Shown piece after piece: positions 46,013 through 53,677 of a stretch of 64,000 nucleotides of DNA. Under the pieces are notes generated by a model that worked only from the letters and a program-made list of their open reading frames with translations, was not told where the DNA came from and searched no databases. The number at the start of each line of letters is the position of its first letter. Position 1 is the first letter of the stretch. The stretch spans positions 2,180,001 to 2,244,000 of the forward strand of contig NZ_JHZY01000004.1 in NCBI RefSeq assembly GCF_000687915.1. Direction: 5' to 3'. The position numbers and the translations under genes were made by a program. Source of the DNA: Leeuwenhoekiella sp. MAR_2009_132. Lineage in GTDB: Bacteria; Bacteroidota; Bacteroidia; Flavobacteriales; Flavobacteriaceae.

Positions 46013-46895
46013 CAGACTTATAATAAGTTTAATCGTATTAGCAGCTGTAACTAGTGTACAGGCGCAGAGCACAGATATTGCACGTGTTGAGTATATGTAT
46101 GTGCCGTTTAGTAATTCTCAAAATAACGTGGGGCGTTTTCGCGCATTGTTGCAAGTTCCTATTCCATTAGATAAGGAGTTAGATAAGATACTAGTTGCAG
46201 GCTTTGAGTACCGAAATACCAATGTTGATATCAATGATCCTGTTCCTGCAGGTTTCAATCTACTGGAAGTGGGCACACTTCAACAAATTGATGGATATTT
46301 AGGATATACCTGGAAATTTAATGAAAACTGGCGCTTTGGTGTGAAAGCTGGAGCTCGCATTAGCTCAAATCTTCAGGATGGTTTGGTTTCAGACGACTGG
46401 ATTTATACAGCTTCAGTCTATGTGATTAATGATATGAAAGATGCATCTACAACAAAACCGTATAGATGGATTTTTGGTCTTGATTATTCAACCACTCCCG
46501 GGCGTAATTACCCATTACCATTAATTAATTATTATAGAGAGTTTCATCCCAACTGGACCTATACACTGGGTGTGCCTAAAACAAACGTGCGTCATTATTT
46601 AAATGATGACCACAAAGATGCTTTACAGGCTTTTGTTTCTTTAGATAACTTCTTTGCAAACATCCAGAACAATATGGTGATAGATGGTCGTACTGCAGAA
46701 AATATCTCAATGACTATTGTGATGGGAGGTTTGGGTTATGAGCATTTTTTTACAAAGCATTTGTTATATTACGCTTATGCGACTCATTCAATTAGCAATG
46801 ATTTTAGATTACGTAATAATGAGCGCGACGATATATATACTATAAATAGTGACAATACATTTTACTTTAGATCTGGAGTAAAATTTAAATTTTAA
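46005..46895 (+). CDS. Outer-membrane beta-barrel protein (DUF6268-like)
   Basis: A 296-residue protein with an SPI signal (RLIISLIVLAAVTSVQAQ, cleavage near residue 21) and alternating-pattern beta strands throughout, e.g. LVAGFEYRNTNVDIND, YLGYTWKFNENWRFGVKAG and a C-terminal FYFRSGVKFKF ending in aromatic Phe as expected for insertion by the BAM complex. The pattern fits the DUF6268 family of uncharacterised porin-like proteins. It overlaps the mscS-like gene by eight bases and lies 2 bases before the response regulator, so the three are probably co-expressed. Confidence 0.72.
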   Translation: MINRLIISLIVLAAVTSVQAQSTDIARVEYMYVPFSNSQNNVGRFRALLQVPIPLDKELDKILVAGFEYRNTNVDINDPVPAGFNLLEVGTLQQIDGYLGYTWKFNENWRFGVKAGARISSNLQDGLVSDDWIYTASVYVINDMKDASTTKPYRWIFGLDYSTTPGRNYPLPLINYYREFHPNWTYTLGVPKTNVRHYLNDDHKDALQAFVSLDNFFANIQNNMVIDGRTAENISMTIVMGGLGYEHFFTKHLLYYAYATHSISNDFRLRNNERDDIYTINSDNTFYFRSGVKFKF

Positions 46896-46897
46896 AA

Positions 46898-48061
46898 ATG
46901 GCAAAGATTTTAATTATTGAAGACGAGGCTGCAATACGCAGAGTTCTTAATAAAATTTTATCTGAAGAAAGTAAAGACTACCAGGTTGAAGAAGCCGAAG
47001 ATGGTCTTGCCGGAATGGAAAAAATAAAGGATAACGATTATGACCTGGTCTTGTGTGATATAAAAATGCCAAAGATGGACGGCGTTGAAGTTCTCGAGGC
47101 AACAAAAAAAATTAAGCCAGAAATACCTATGGTTATGATTTCGGGTCACGGCGATTTAGATACTGCGGTTAACACAATGCGTCTGGGAGCTTTTGATTAC
47201 ATTTCAAAACCACCAGATTTAAACAGATTACTCAACACAGTACGCAATGCTTTAGACCGAAAAAATCTGGTTGTCGAAAATACAATGCTTAAGAAAAAAG
47301 TAAGCAAGCAGTATGAGATGATAGGTGAGAGTGATGCAATTTCAAAGATTAAAGAAATTATTGAAAAAGTAGCACCTACTGAAGCACGAGTACTTATTAC
47401 CGGCCCTAATGGTACAGGTAAAGAGCTTGTGGCACACTGGCTGCACGAAAAGAGTGAACGCGCAAAAGGCCCGATGATCGAGGTTAACTGTGCTGCAATA
47501 CCTGCAGAATTAATAGAAAGCGAACTTTTTGGTCATGTAAAAGGAGCTTTTACATCTGCTAATAAAGACCGTGCTGGAAAGTTTGAGGCAGCTAATGGTG
47601 GGACTATTTTTCTTGATGAGATAGGAGATATGAGTCTTTCTGCTCAGGCAAAAGTTTTGCGGGCTTTACAAGAAAGTAAAGTGTCTCGGGTAGGTAGTGA
47701 TAAAGATATAAAGGTTAATGTGCGCGTACTTGCGGCGACTAATAAAAACCTGCAGCAAGAGATTGCAGAAGGTAGATTTAGAGAAGATTTATACCACAGA
47801 CTTGCTGTGATTTTGATTCCTGTTCCTGCACTTAATCAGCGCCGAGATGATATTCCATTATTAATAAATCACTTTACAAATAAAGTAGCAGCAGAGCAAG
47901 GTACAGCTCTAAAGGTATTTACGCCTAAAGCGATAGAAAAATTACAGGAATACGACTGGACCGGGAATATACGAGAGCTGCGTAATGTAGTTGAGCGTCT
48001 AATTATTCTGGGCGGTAGCGAGGTTTCTGAAGATGATGTAAAACTTTTTGCCAGCAAATAA
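46898..48061 (+). CDS. Sigma-54-type response regulator lacking a DNA-binding domain
   Basis: A 387-residue two-domain regulator. The receiver domain has E8/D9, the phosphoacceptor D54 in LVLCDIKMP and the K in ISKPPDL. The AAA+ domain has Walker A GPNGTGKE (170-177), Walker B TIFLDEIGD (237-245) and the sigma-54 contact loop GAFTSA (217-222) instead of GAFTGA. The protein ends just after the AAA+ lid (LRNVVERLIILGGSEVSEDDV), with no Fis-type helix-turn-helix. It would act from solution or through a partner. No partner kinase gene is seen here. It is followed by PPK2 after six bases. Confidence 0.9.
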   Translation: MAKILIIEDEAAIRRVLNKILSEESKDYQVEEAEDGLAGMEKIKDNDYDLVLCDIKMPKMDGVEVLEATKKIKPEIPMVMISGHGDLDTAVNTMRLGAFDYISKPPDLNRLLNTVRNALDRKNLVVENTMLKKKVSKQYEMIGESDAISKIKEIIEKVAPTEARVLITGPNGTGKELVAHWLHEKSERAKGPMIEVNCAAIPAELIESELFGHVKGAFTSANKDRAGKFEAANGGTIFLDEIGDMSLSAQAKVLRALQESKVSRVGSDKDIKVNVRVLAATNKNLQQEIAEGRFREDLYHRLAVILIPVPALNQRRDDIPLLINHFTNKVAAEQGTALKVFTPKAIEKLQEYDWTGNIRELRNVVERLIILGGSEVSEDDVKLFASK

Positions 48062-48067
48062 ATACTT

Positions 48068-48937
48068 ATGAAAGCAGCAGATTATCAAGTTACAGCACCT
48101 GTAAAACTTAAAGATAGAAAGACTTACGAAGACTTTGGTAAAAAAAGCGAACTCGAAGATGAACTTGACGATGTGAGCAAAGCGATTGCCGAAATACAAA
48201 ATGCAATGTATGCACACGGCAAATATGCTGTTCTTATTTGTATTCAGGGGATGGATACTGCCGGTAAAGACAGCCTTATACGGGAGGTGTTTAAAAATTT
48301 TAATGCGCGTGGTCTTGTAGTGCACAGTTTTAAAGTACCCACAGAGTTAGAACTCAATCACGATTATTTATGGAGGCATTATATCGCTTTACCTGCTCGT
48401 GGCAAATTTGGTATTTTTAATAGAACGCATTATGAGAATGTTTTGGTAACGCGTGTGCATCCTGAATATATTTTAAGTGAAAAGCTTCCGGGTGTACACG
48501 AAGTTTCAGATATCGATGAGGCATTCTGGGAAAAACGTTTTGAGCAGATCAATAATTTTGAACAACACATCGCAGAAAACGGAACGATTATTTTTAAGTT
48601 CTTTTTACACCTTTCTAAAGAAGAGCAAAAAAGCAGATTATTACGTCGTCTTGATAAACCTAATAAAAACTGGAAATTTTCTGCAGGAGATTTAAAAGAG
48701 CGCAAATTGTGGGATACCTATCAAGAGTATTATGAAGATGCTTTGAATAAAACCTCAAAATTTCACGCTCCCTGGTATGTGGTTCCTGCAGATGATAAAC
48801 CAACTACCCGTTTAATTTTAGCAAAAATAATTTTAGAAAAACTTTCTCAATACAAAGACATCAAAGAACCAGAATTAGATGCTAAAACAGCATCTAATAT
48901 AGATGAGTATAGAAAACAACTGGAGTCTGAAGATTAG
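48068..48937 (+). CDS. Polyphosphate kinase 2 (PPK2) family
   Basis: Uses polyphosphate to phosphorylate nucleotides, or the reverse, in the cytoplasm. The 289-residue single-domain protein shows the Walker A CIQGMDTAGKDSLIREVF (59-76), LNHDYLWRHYIALPARGKFG, the NRTHYENVLVTRVHP block and the C-terminal KFHAPWYVVPADDKPTTRLI. Length and motifs fit the short PPK2 subgroup that acts on nucleoside mono- or diphosphates; the exact class cannot be fixed by eye. A strong terminator follows. Confidence 0.92.
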   Translation: MKAADYQVTAPVKLKDRKTYEDFGKKSELEDELDDVSKAIAEIQNAMYAHGKYAVLICIQGMDTAGKDSLIREVFKNFNARGLVVHSFKVPTELELNHDYLWRHYIALPARGKFGIFNRTHYENVLVTRVHPEYILSEKLPGVHEVSDIDEAFWEKRFEQINNFEQHIAENGTIIFKFFLHLSKEEQKSRLLRRLDKPNKNWKFSAGDLKERKLWDTYQEYYEDALNKTSKFHAPWYVVPADDKPTTRLILAKIILEKLSQYKDIKEPELDAKTASNIDEYRKQLESED

Positions 48938-48961
48938 ATTTTAAGATTTAAAATGATAGTT

Positions 48962-48989
48962 AAATCGCTTCTTTTGAAGCGATTTTTTT
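48962..48989. terminator. Terminator of the 42.8-48.9 kb group
   Basis: Perfect stem AATCGCTTC / GAAGCGATT with a TTTT loop followed by seven T residues, 25 bases after the PPK2 stop. Confidence 0.92.
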
Positions 48990-49053
48990 ATTTAAAAGAG
49001 ATTATGACACAAGAGTGTCTTATTTTTAAAACTAAACTCAAACACATTTTATT

Positions 49054-50448
49054 TTGAAAAGAATTTTCCTTTTAGCAACTCTGTTTGTAAGTAGTCTTTC
49101 CGTTTCCGCGCAAGCGACAAAAGATTCTACTCAATTACGTGATTTCTACGATTTAGCATTATTAAGTGGTAATAGTTATGAGTGGTTAGATGCATTGTCT
49201 AATGAGGTAGGACCACGATTAAGCGGAAGTAAAGGAGCAGAAAAAGCTGTAGAATGGGCAAAGGCAGAACTCGATAAATTAGGTCTTGATAAGGTTTGGT
49301 TACAGCCGGTGATGGTTCCTAAATGGGAACGCGGAGCACCAGAAAAAGCTCATATCGAAGGTTCTGATGGTAAAATTGAAGTCCCTGTTTGTGCATTAGG
49401 AGGTTCTGTTGCTACACCAGATAGTGGGATTACAGCAGAAGTAATAGAAGTGCAGGGATTAGAAGATTTAGCAAATTACGGGGAGGCAAAACTTAAAGGC
49501 AAAATAGTTTTTTATAATCGCCCTATGCAGGCAGATTTAATACAAACGTTTTCTGCTTATGGCGGTTGTGTAGATCAGCGATATTCTGGCGCACAGGAAG
49601 CTGCAAAATATGGTGCGGTAGGTGTGATTGTGCGCTCTATGAATTTAAGAATGGACGATTTCCCACATACGGGTGCAATGTCTTACGGCGATTTGCCTAA
49701 TGATAAAAGAATACCTGCAGCGGCTATAAGTACTAATGGTGCAGCGCTTTTAAGTAAAATGCTTAAGAAGAATGATAAGACTCAGTTTTATTTGAAAATG
49801 AATTCCAAAAACTATGAAGATGTGCCTTCTTTTAATGTAATAGGAGAGCTTACCGGTAGTGAGAAGCCTAATGAATTTATGGTTATAGGTGGGCATTTAG
49901 ATTCCTGGGATCTTGGAGATGGCAGTCACGATGATGGTGCCGGCGTAGTGCAAAGTATGGAAGTTTTACGTTTAATGAAAGCTGCTAACTACACCCCAAA
50001 ACACAGCATTCGTGTAGTTCTTTTTATGAACGAAGAAAATGGTCTTCGAGGCGGAAATGAATATGCCGCAGTGGCTAAGAAAAAAGGGGAAAACCATGTC
50101 TTTGCACTAGAAAGTGATTCTGGTGGGTTTACGCCCAGAGGCTTTTCTTTTGATGCAGATGCTGCAAATTTTGCTCAGGTAGAAAGTTGGATTCCGCTGT
50201 TTAAGCCGTATTTAATTCATTATTTTGAATTAGGTGGCAGCGGTGCAGATATAGGCCCATTGAAAACGGAAGGTATCGTTTTAGCCGGTTTACGACCAGA
50301 TTCACAACGCTATTTTGATTATCACCACGCAAGTAATGATACTTTTGATGCAGTTAATAAACGAGAATTAGAGTTAGGAGCGGCTACAATGACCAGTCTG
50401 GTTTATTTGTTTGACACTTATGGGGTGATTCCTGTTCAAAATAAATAG
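49054..50448 (+). CDS. M28 family metallopeptidase, secreted
   Basis: A 464-residue zinc exopeptidase related to carboxypeptidase Q. The TTG start at 49054 is needed to keep the signal peptide (RIFLLATLFVSSLSVSA, cleavage near 20). A PA-like inserted domain lies about 125-235, and the catalytic domain has GGHLDSWDLGDGSHDDGAG (H281, bridging D293), FMNEENGLRG (E327/E328), ALESDSGGF, and YHHASNDTFD near the end. It likely cleaves peptides in the periplasm for nutrient uptake. It is flanked by terminators on the left and shows no partner gene. Confidence 0.93.
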   Translation: MKRIFLLATLFVSSLSVSAQATKDSTQLRDFYDLALLSGNSYEWLDALSNEVGPRLSGSKGAEKAVEWAKAELDKLGLDKVWLQPVMVPKWERGAPEKAHIEGSDGKIEVPVCALGGSVATPDSGITAEVIEVQGLEDLANYGEAKLKGKIVFYNRPMQADLIQTFSAYGGCVDQRYSGAQEAAKYGAVGVIVRSMNLRMDDFPHTGAMSYGDLPNDKRIPAAAISTNGAALLSKMLKKNDKTQFYLKMNSKNYEDVPSFNVIGELTGSEKPNEFMVIGGHLDSWDLGDGSHDDGAGVVQSMEVLRLMKAANYTPKHSIRVVLFMNEENGLRGGNEYAAVAKKKGENHVFALESDSGGFTPRGFSFDADAANFAQVESWIPLFKPYLIHYFELGGSGADIGPLKTEGIVLAGLRPDSQRYFDYHHASNDTFDAVNKRELELGAATMTSLVYLFDTYGVIPVQNK

Positions 50449-50491
50449 GCGTAGTTTTTTTTATTCTGAAAAATATTTTTTTGACTAACCT

Positions 50492-51094
50492 ATGACGATG
50501 AAAAACTTAATGTTTCCCATAGACTTTGTATTTAAGATAAGTACGCTGTCAAATGATTTTATAGCTACAGATTCTAATGGTAAAGTCTTAGCTTATGCGC
50601 GCCAAAAGATGTTTAAACTCAAAGAAGATATTCAGATTTATGGTGATACTTCTAAGAACCAATTAAACTATCAAATTAAAGCAGACCGGTGGCTCGATTT
50701 TTCTGCTGCCTATGCTTTTTATGATGCAGACGGAAATACCTTTGGCAAAATAGTTAGAAAAGGATGGCGCTCAATCTGGAAAGCCAAGTATCAAATCGTA
50801 GATGAAAATAACAATCCCGAATATACTATTGAAGAAGAAAACGGCTGGGTTAAAGTAGCAGATTCAATATTTGGAGAGATCCCAATTGCCGGAATACTTA
50901 CCGGCTATCTCTTTAACCCATCCTACATGGTTAGCGATAAAGCCGGTCAAAAAATTGCCCGTTTAAAAAAGCAGGCTTCATTCTTCGGGCGTAAGTTTCA
51001 AATCACAAAACTAGGGGAATTAGATGAGGGCGATAGCGAGCGCATTATGTTAGGGCTTATGATGTTAATCTTGCTAGAACGCAGAAGGGGATAA
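50492..51094 (+). CDS. LURP-one-related (tubby-like) protein
   Basis: A 200-residue soluble protein of the LURP-one/tubby-like fold: FIATDSNGKVLAYARQKMFKL and KEDIQIYGDTSKN near the N-terminus, then paired beta strands around KAKYQIVDENNNPEYTIEEE. A methionine at 50498 is an alternative start. The family is found in plants and bacteria and resembles phospholipid scramblases, but its bacterial role is unknown. It ends with a basic tail after a hydrophobic patch LMLGLMMLILLERRRG-type segment that could touch the membrane. Confidence 0.78.
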   Translation: MTMKNLMFPIDFVFKISTLSNDFIATDSNGKVLAYARQKMFKLKEDIQIYGDTSKNQLNYQIKADRWLDFSAAYAFYDADGNTFGKIVRKGWRSIWKAKYQIVDENNNPEYTIEEENGWVKVADSIFGEIPIAGILTGYLFNPSYMVSDKAGQKIARLKKQASFFGRKFQITKLGELDEGDSERIMLGLMMLILLERRRG

Positions 51095-51145
51095 TAGGTA
51101 CACGTGATTGACATTTTCATACATAATAAATGAGAAAATTTGGTC

Positions 51146-51236
51146 TGCGTGAGGTATAGCAGCAAAAAGCCCACAGGTAAGCGATAGCGAGCCGCGGACT
51201 TGGAGCGTATAGCCCGACCCAAAGGGTCACGCCCAA
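51146..51236. repeat. Possible REP-like intergenic element
   Basis: A stretch visibly richer in G+C than its surroundings within the gap after the LURP-one gene. It has the hairpin GACCC-AAA-GGGTC at 51216-51228 inside CCCGACCCAAAGGGTCACGCCC, and the run AAGCGATAGCGAGCCGCGG. It is not coding in a credible frame. It resembles dispersed palindromic elements of bacterial intergenic regions, but only one copy is in this window. Confidence 0.4.
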
Positions 51237-51278
51237 CACGATTTATAGCAAAATATTCCTGTTAAACTTCTTATAACT

Positions 51279-51304
51279 AGAGACCTCGTTTTTACGAGGT
51301 CTCT
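51279..51304. terminator. Hairpin terminator upstream of the GH3 gene
   Basis: Perfect 11-bp stem AGAGACCTCGT / ACGAGGTCTCT with loop TTTT, followed by TAATTTT. It closes the M28-LURP-one transcription unit, immediately before a promoter element. Confidence 0.82.
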
Positions 51305-51312
51305 TAATTTTG
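51305..51312 (+). promoter_or_regulatory. -7 promoter element of the GH3 gene
   Basis: TAATTTTG matches TAnnTTTG exactly, 23 bases before the ATG at 51336. The -33 position falls within the terminator hairpin and has no TTG, so the promoter may be weak or need an activator. Confidence 0.5.
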
Positions 51313-51335
51313 AGTACATCCAAAACAAACTAACC

Positions 51336-52871
51336 ATGGCAATTTTAGGCGCACTCATAAAAGGTATAATCGACATTTCAGATAAGATAATCTCAGAATC
51401 AAATCCTATTGAGGAGCAGGAAGTAGTTTTGAAAGAATTGTTAGAAAAAGCCAAGAATACACAATTTGGGCAGTTTTACGGTTTTGAAGCTATTTTAGAG
51501 TCAGAAAATCCGATTTTAAGCTTTTCTGAGCAAATACCCTTTTTTGACTATAACAGCCTAAATGAAGAATGGTGGTCTAAATTACACGAAGGCGAAGTAG
51601 ATGTGACCTGGCCCGGTACTCCAGATTATTTTGCACTAAGTAGCGGTACAACCGGGAAAAGTAGTAAGCGTATTCCGGTAACAGATGAAATGATAGAGGC
51701 TATACGCAATGCGGGTATTAAACAAGTAGGTGCTTTGGCTCATTTTGATTTAGAGGCAGATTTTTTTGAGAAAGATATTATGATGCTGGGTAGCTCTACT
51801 GATCTGGCTAAAAAAGACGGTCACGAAGAAGGCGAAATAAGTGGTATTAGCGCAAGCCGAATTCCATTTTGGTTTAAAGGCTATTACAAGCCGGGTGAAG
51901 ATATTGCTAAAATTGAAGATTGGGATGAGCGCGTTCAGCACATTGCAGAAACCGCAGAAGAGTGGGATATAGGGGCCTTAAGTGGTATTCCCAGCTGGAT
52001 TGAATTAATGTTAGAAAAAGTTATTGAGCATCACAAACTCAATAATATTCACGAGATCTGGCCTAACCTTCAGGTGTACACTTCTGGTGGCGTAGCCTTT
52101 CAACCTTATGAAAAGAGTTTTAATGCGCTATTAGGGAAGCCAATTACGGTTATCGACACCTATTTAGCTTCGGAAGGATTTATTGCATTTCAAGCCAGAC
52201 CAGAGACTGATGCGATGAAACTGGTCACCAATAATGGTATCTACTTTGAGTTTGTACCTATGAATCCTGATTATATCAACGAAGACGGATCAATCGTGCA
52301 GGACGCTCCTGTTGTAGGCTTGGCAGATGTAGAAGAAGAAAAAGATTATATCTTAATCATATCTACAGTTTCTGGTGCCTGGCGCTATCTCATAGGCGAT
52401 ACTATTGCGTTTACTGATAAAGCAAGAGCCGAAATCAAAATTACCGGCCGTACCAAATTTTTCTTAAATACCGTGGGATCACAGCTTTCTGTTAATAAAA
52501 TGGAAGCTGCAGTTCAGGAGTTAGAGGAAGCTTTTGATATCAAGATCCCAGAATTTACGATTGCTGCAAAACGTAATCCTGAAGATAATGAGTTTTATCA
52601 TTATTGGTATCTAGGCACCGAGACTACAGTTTCTAATGAGGAACTTGCAGAAAAGCTAGACGCAAGTTTACAAGAGGCAAATAAAAATTATGGTGTGGCC
52701 AGAAGTAAAGCCTTAAAAGGTGTTTTTGTAAAAACCGTTAAGCCCGAAGTTTTTTATGAATGGAGTGGTGCCAATAAGAAAAAAGGCGGTCAGGTTAAAA
52801 TGGAAAAAGTGATGAACGAAGAGAAATTCGCCGAGTGGGAAGCTTTTGTGAAGGAGCACGCTAAAGTTTAG
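51336..52871 (+). CDS. GH3-family acyl-acid amido synthetase
   Basis: A 511-residue adenylate-forming enzyme of the GH3 family, best known in plants for joining jasmonate or auxin to amino acids. Motif 1 is FALSSGTTGKSSKRIP (99-114) for ATP binding; the second is VYTSGGVAFQPYEK with DTYLASEGF; the third is ITGRTKFFLNTVGSQLS. The bacterial substrates are not known; a carboxylic acid plus amino acid is expected. It has its own promoter element and is closed by the 52891 hairpin. GH3 homologues occur in various Bacteroidetes. Confidence 0.9.
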   Translation: MAILGALIKGIIDISDKIISESNPIEEQEVVLKELLEKAKNTQFGQFYGFEAILESENPILSFSEQIPFFDYNSLNEEWWSKLHEGEVDVTWPGTPDYFALSSGTTGKSSKRIPVTDEMIEAIRNAGIKQVGALAHFDLEADFFEKDIMMLGSSTDLAKKDGHEEGEISGISASRIPFWFKGYYKPGEDIAKIEDWDERVQHIAETAEEWDIGALSGIPSWIELMLEKVIEHHKLNNIHEIWPNLQVYTSGGVAFQPYEKSFNALLGKPITVIDTYLASEGFIAFQARPETDAMKLVTNNGIYFEFVPMNPDYINEDGSIVQDAPVVGLADVEEEKDYILIISTVSGAWRYLIGDTIAFTDKARAEIKITGRTKFFLNTVGSQLSVNKMEAAVQELEEAFDIKIPEFTIAAKRNPEDNEFYHYWYLGTETTVSNEELAEKLDASLQEANKNYGVARSKALKGVFVKTVKPEVFYEWSGANKKKGGQVKMEKVMNEEKFAEWEAFVKEHAKV

Positions 52872-52890
52872 AATATAAAGATTAAATGAG

Positions 52891-52926
52891 AAAAAGTCCT
52901 ATTCTGCTAAAGCAATAGGACTTTTT
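52891..52926. terminator. Bidirectional terminator between GH3 and metallopeptidase genes
   Basis: Stem AAAAAGTCCTATT / AATAGGACTTTTT with a ten-base loop, A run on the left and T run on the right, between convergent genes. Confidence 0.9.
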
Positions 52927-52970
52927 TTATTTTGGTAAAGACACTTGAGGTTAGACGTTGAACATCACAA

Positions 52971-53528
52971 TTAATCATTATTGATAAGGTGCATTATCTC
53001 TTCGGGAGAAAGATAGAGTCGTTTAATTCGTGCTTTGTACGCTTTAGAAATATGCGCGTGATTCAAAATGAAATCTTTGGTTTTTAAAATGTATTCTCCC
53101 ATACCGTGCGCCACAGCAAAGGTGTCTGCTGCACGTTCTGCTTTTTTAATAAACTTAGGGAAGTATAAATATTTAATACCAAACCAAATCAAGCCCAAAC
53201 TGCTGCGCTCTCTATAATCCATAATATGACCTAGTTCGTGTCCTATCCACCCAATTAAAACTTCAGAAGGAATGTCTGTAATCTTAAAAGACTCCTGTTC
53301 AATTTTTACTTTTTTACTAATAAAAATCACGTAATCTCTTCTTTTACTTGGTCTTAAAAGGGATTTAAAAACAGGCTGCGCCTGCATTGTAGACTTTTTA
53401 ATATCATCCTTAAATTTAAAAGCGATTGCGGTATTAATCAATTGCGGATAAAAATTAAGTGCAATTTTGACTTCATCCTCAATACTTTTAGGGATTTCTT
53501 TATTGTGATAATCAGATTCATTTTGCAT
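52971..53528 (-). CDS. Small HExxH zinc metallopeptidase-like protein
   Basis: A 185-residue protein with no signal peptide or convincing membrane helix. It has GHELGHIMDY (HELGH at 97-101) and ERAADTFAVA at 131-140, the arrangement HExxH...ExxAD of M48-like and related gluzincins, in which the glutamate is the third zinc ligand. The HELGH sequence starts 30 residues before the glutamate, typical spacing. The N-terminal half has no known motif. It may be a cytoplasmic protease; substrates unknown. A CAAAGTTA (minus TAACTTTG) element lies 8 bases upstream of its start. Confidence 0.72.
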   Translation of the reverse strand: MQNESDYHNKEIPKSIEDEVKIALNFYPQLINTAIAFKFKDDIKKSTMQAQPVFKSLLRPSKRRDYVIFISKKVKIEQESFKITDIPSEVLIGWIGHELGHIMDYRERSSLGLIWFGIKYLYFPKFIKKAERAADTFAVAHGMGEYILKTKDFILNHAHISKAYKARIKRLYLSPEEIMHLINND

Positions 53529-53535
53529 AGTTTAA

Positions 53536-53543
53536 CAAAGTTA
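53536..53543 (-). promoter_or_regulatory. -7 element of the metallopeptidase gene
   Basis: The - strand reads TAACTTTG, matching TAnnTTTG, only seven bases from the start codon, so the transcript would be nearly leaderless. Confidence 0.4.
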
Positions 53544-53647
53544 ATGATACCTCCCACTAAGGGCTGTTAAGGCTTCTGTAAATTAATGTACCTGTATAGC
53601 TCAAAAAGCAGGTGATTAGAGTACACGGCTATATTAATCTTTAAGCT

Positions 53648-53655
53648 TACTTTTG
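53648..53655 (+). promoter_or_regulatory. -7 element of the MATE operon
   Basis: TACTTTTG matches TAnnTTTG exactly, 22 bases before the TTG start at 53678. No clear TTG at -33. Confidence 0.5.
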
Positions 53656-53677
53656 CATTCCTTTAAAAACCGCTGTT

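Noticed and set aside
47999..48325. 108-codon open frame on the - strand
   Set aside because: It overlaps the response regulator and PPK2 genes, both strongly conserved on the + strand.
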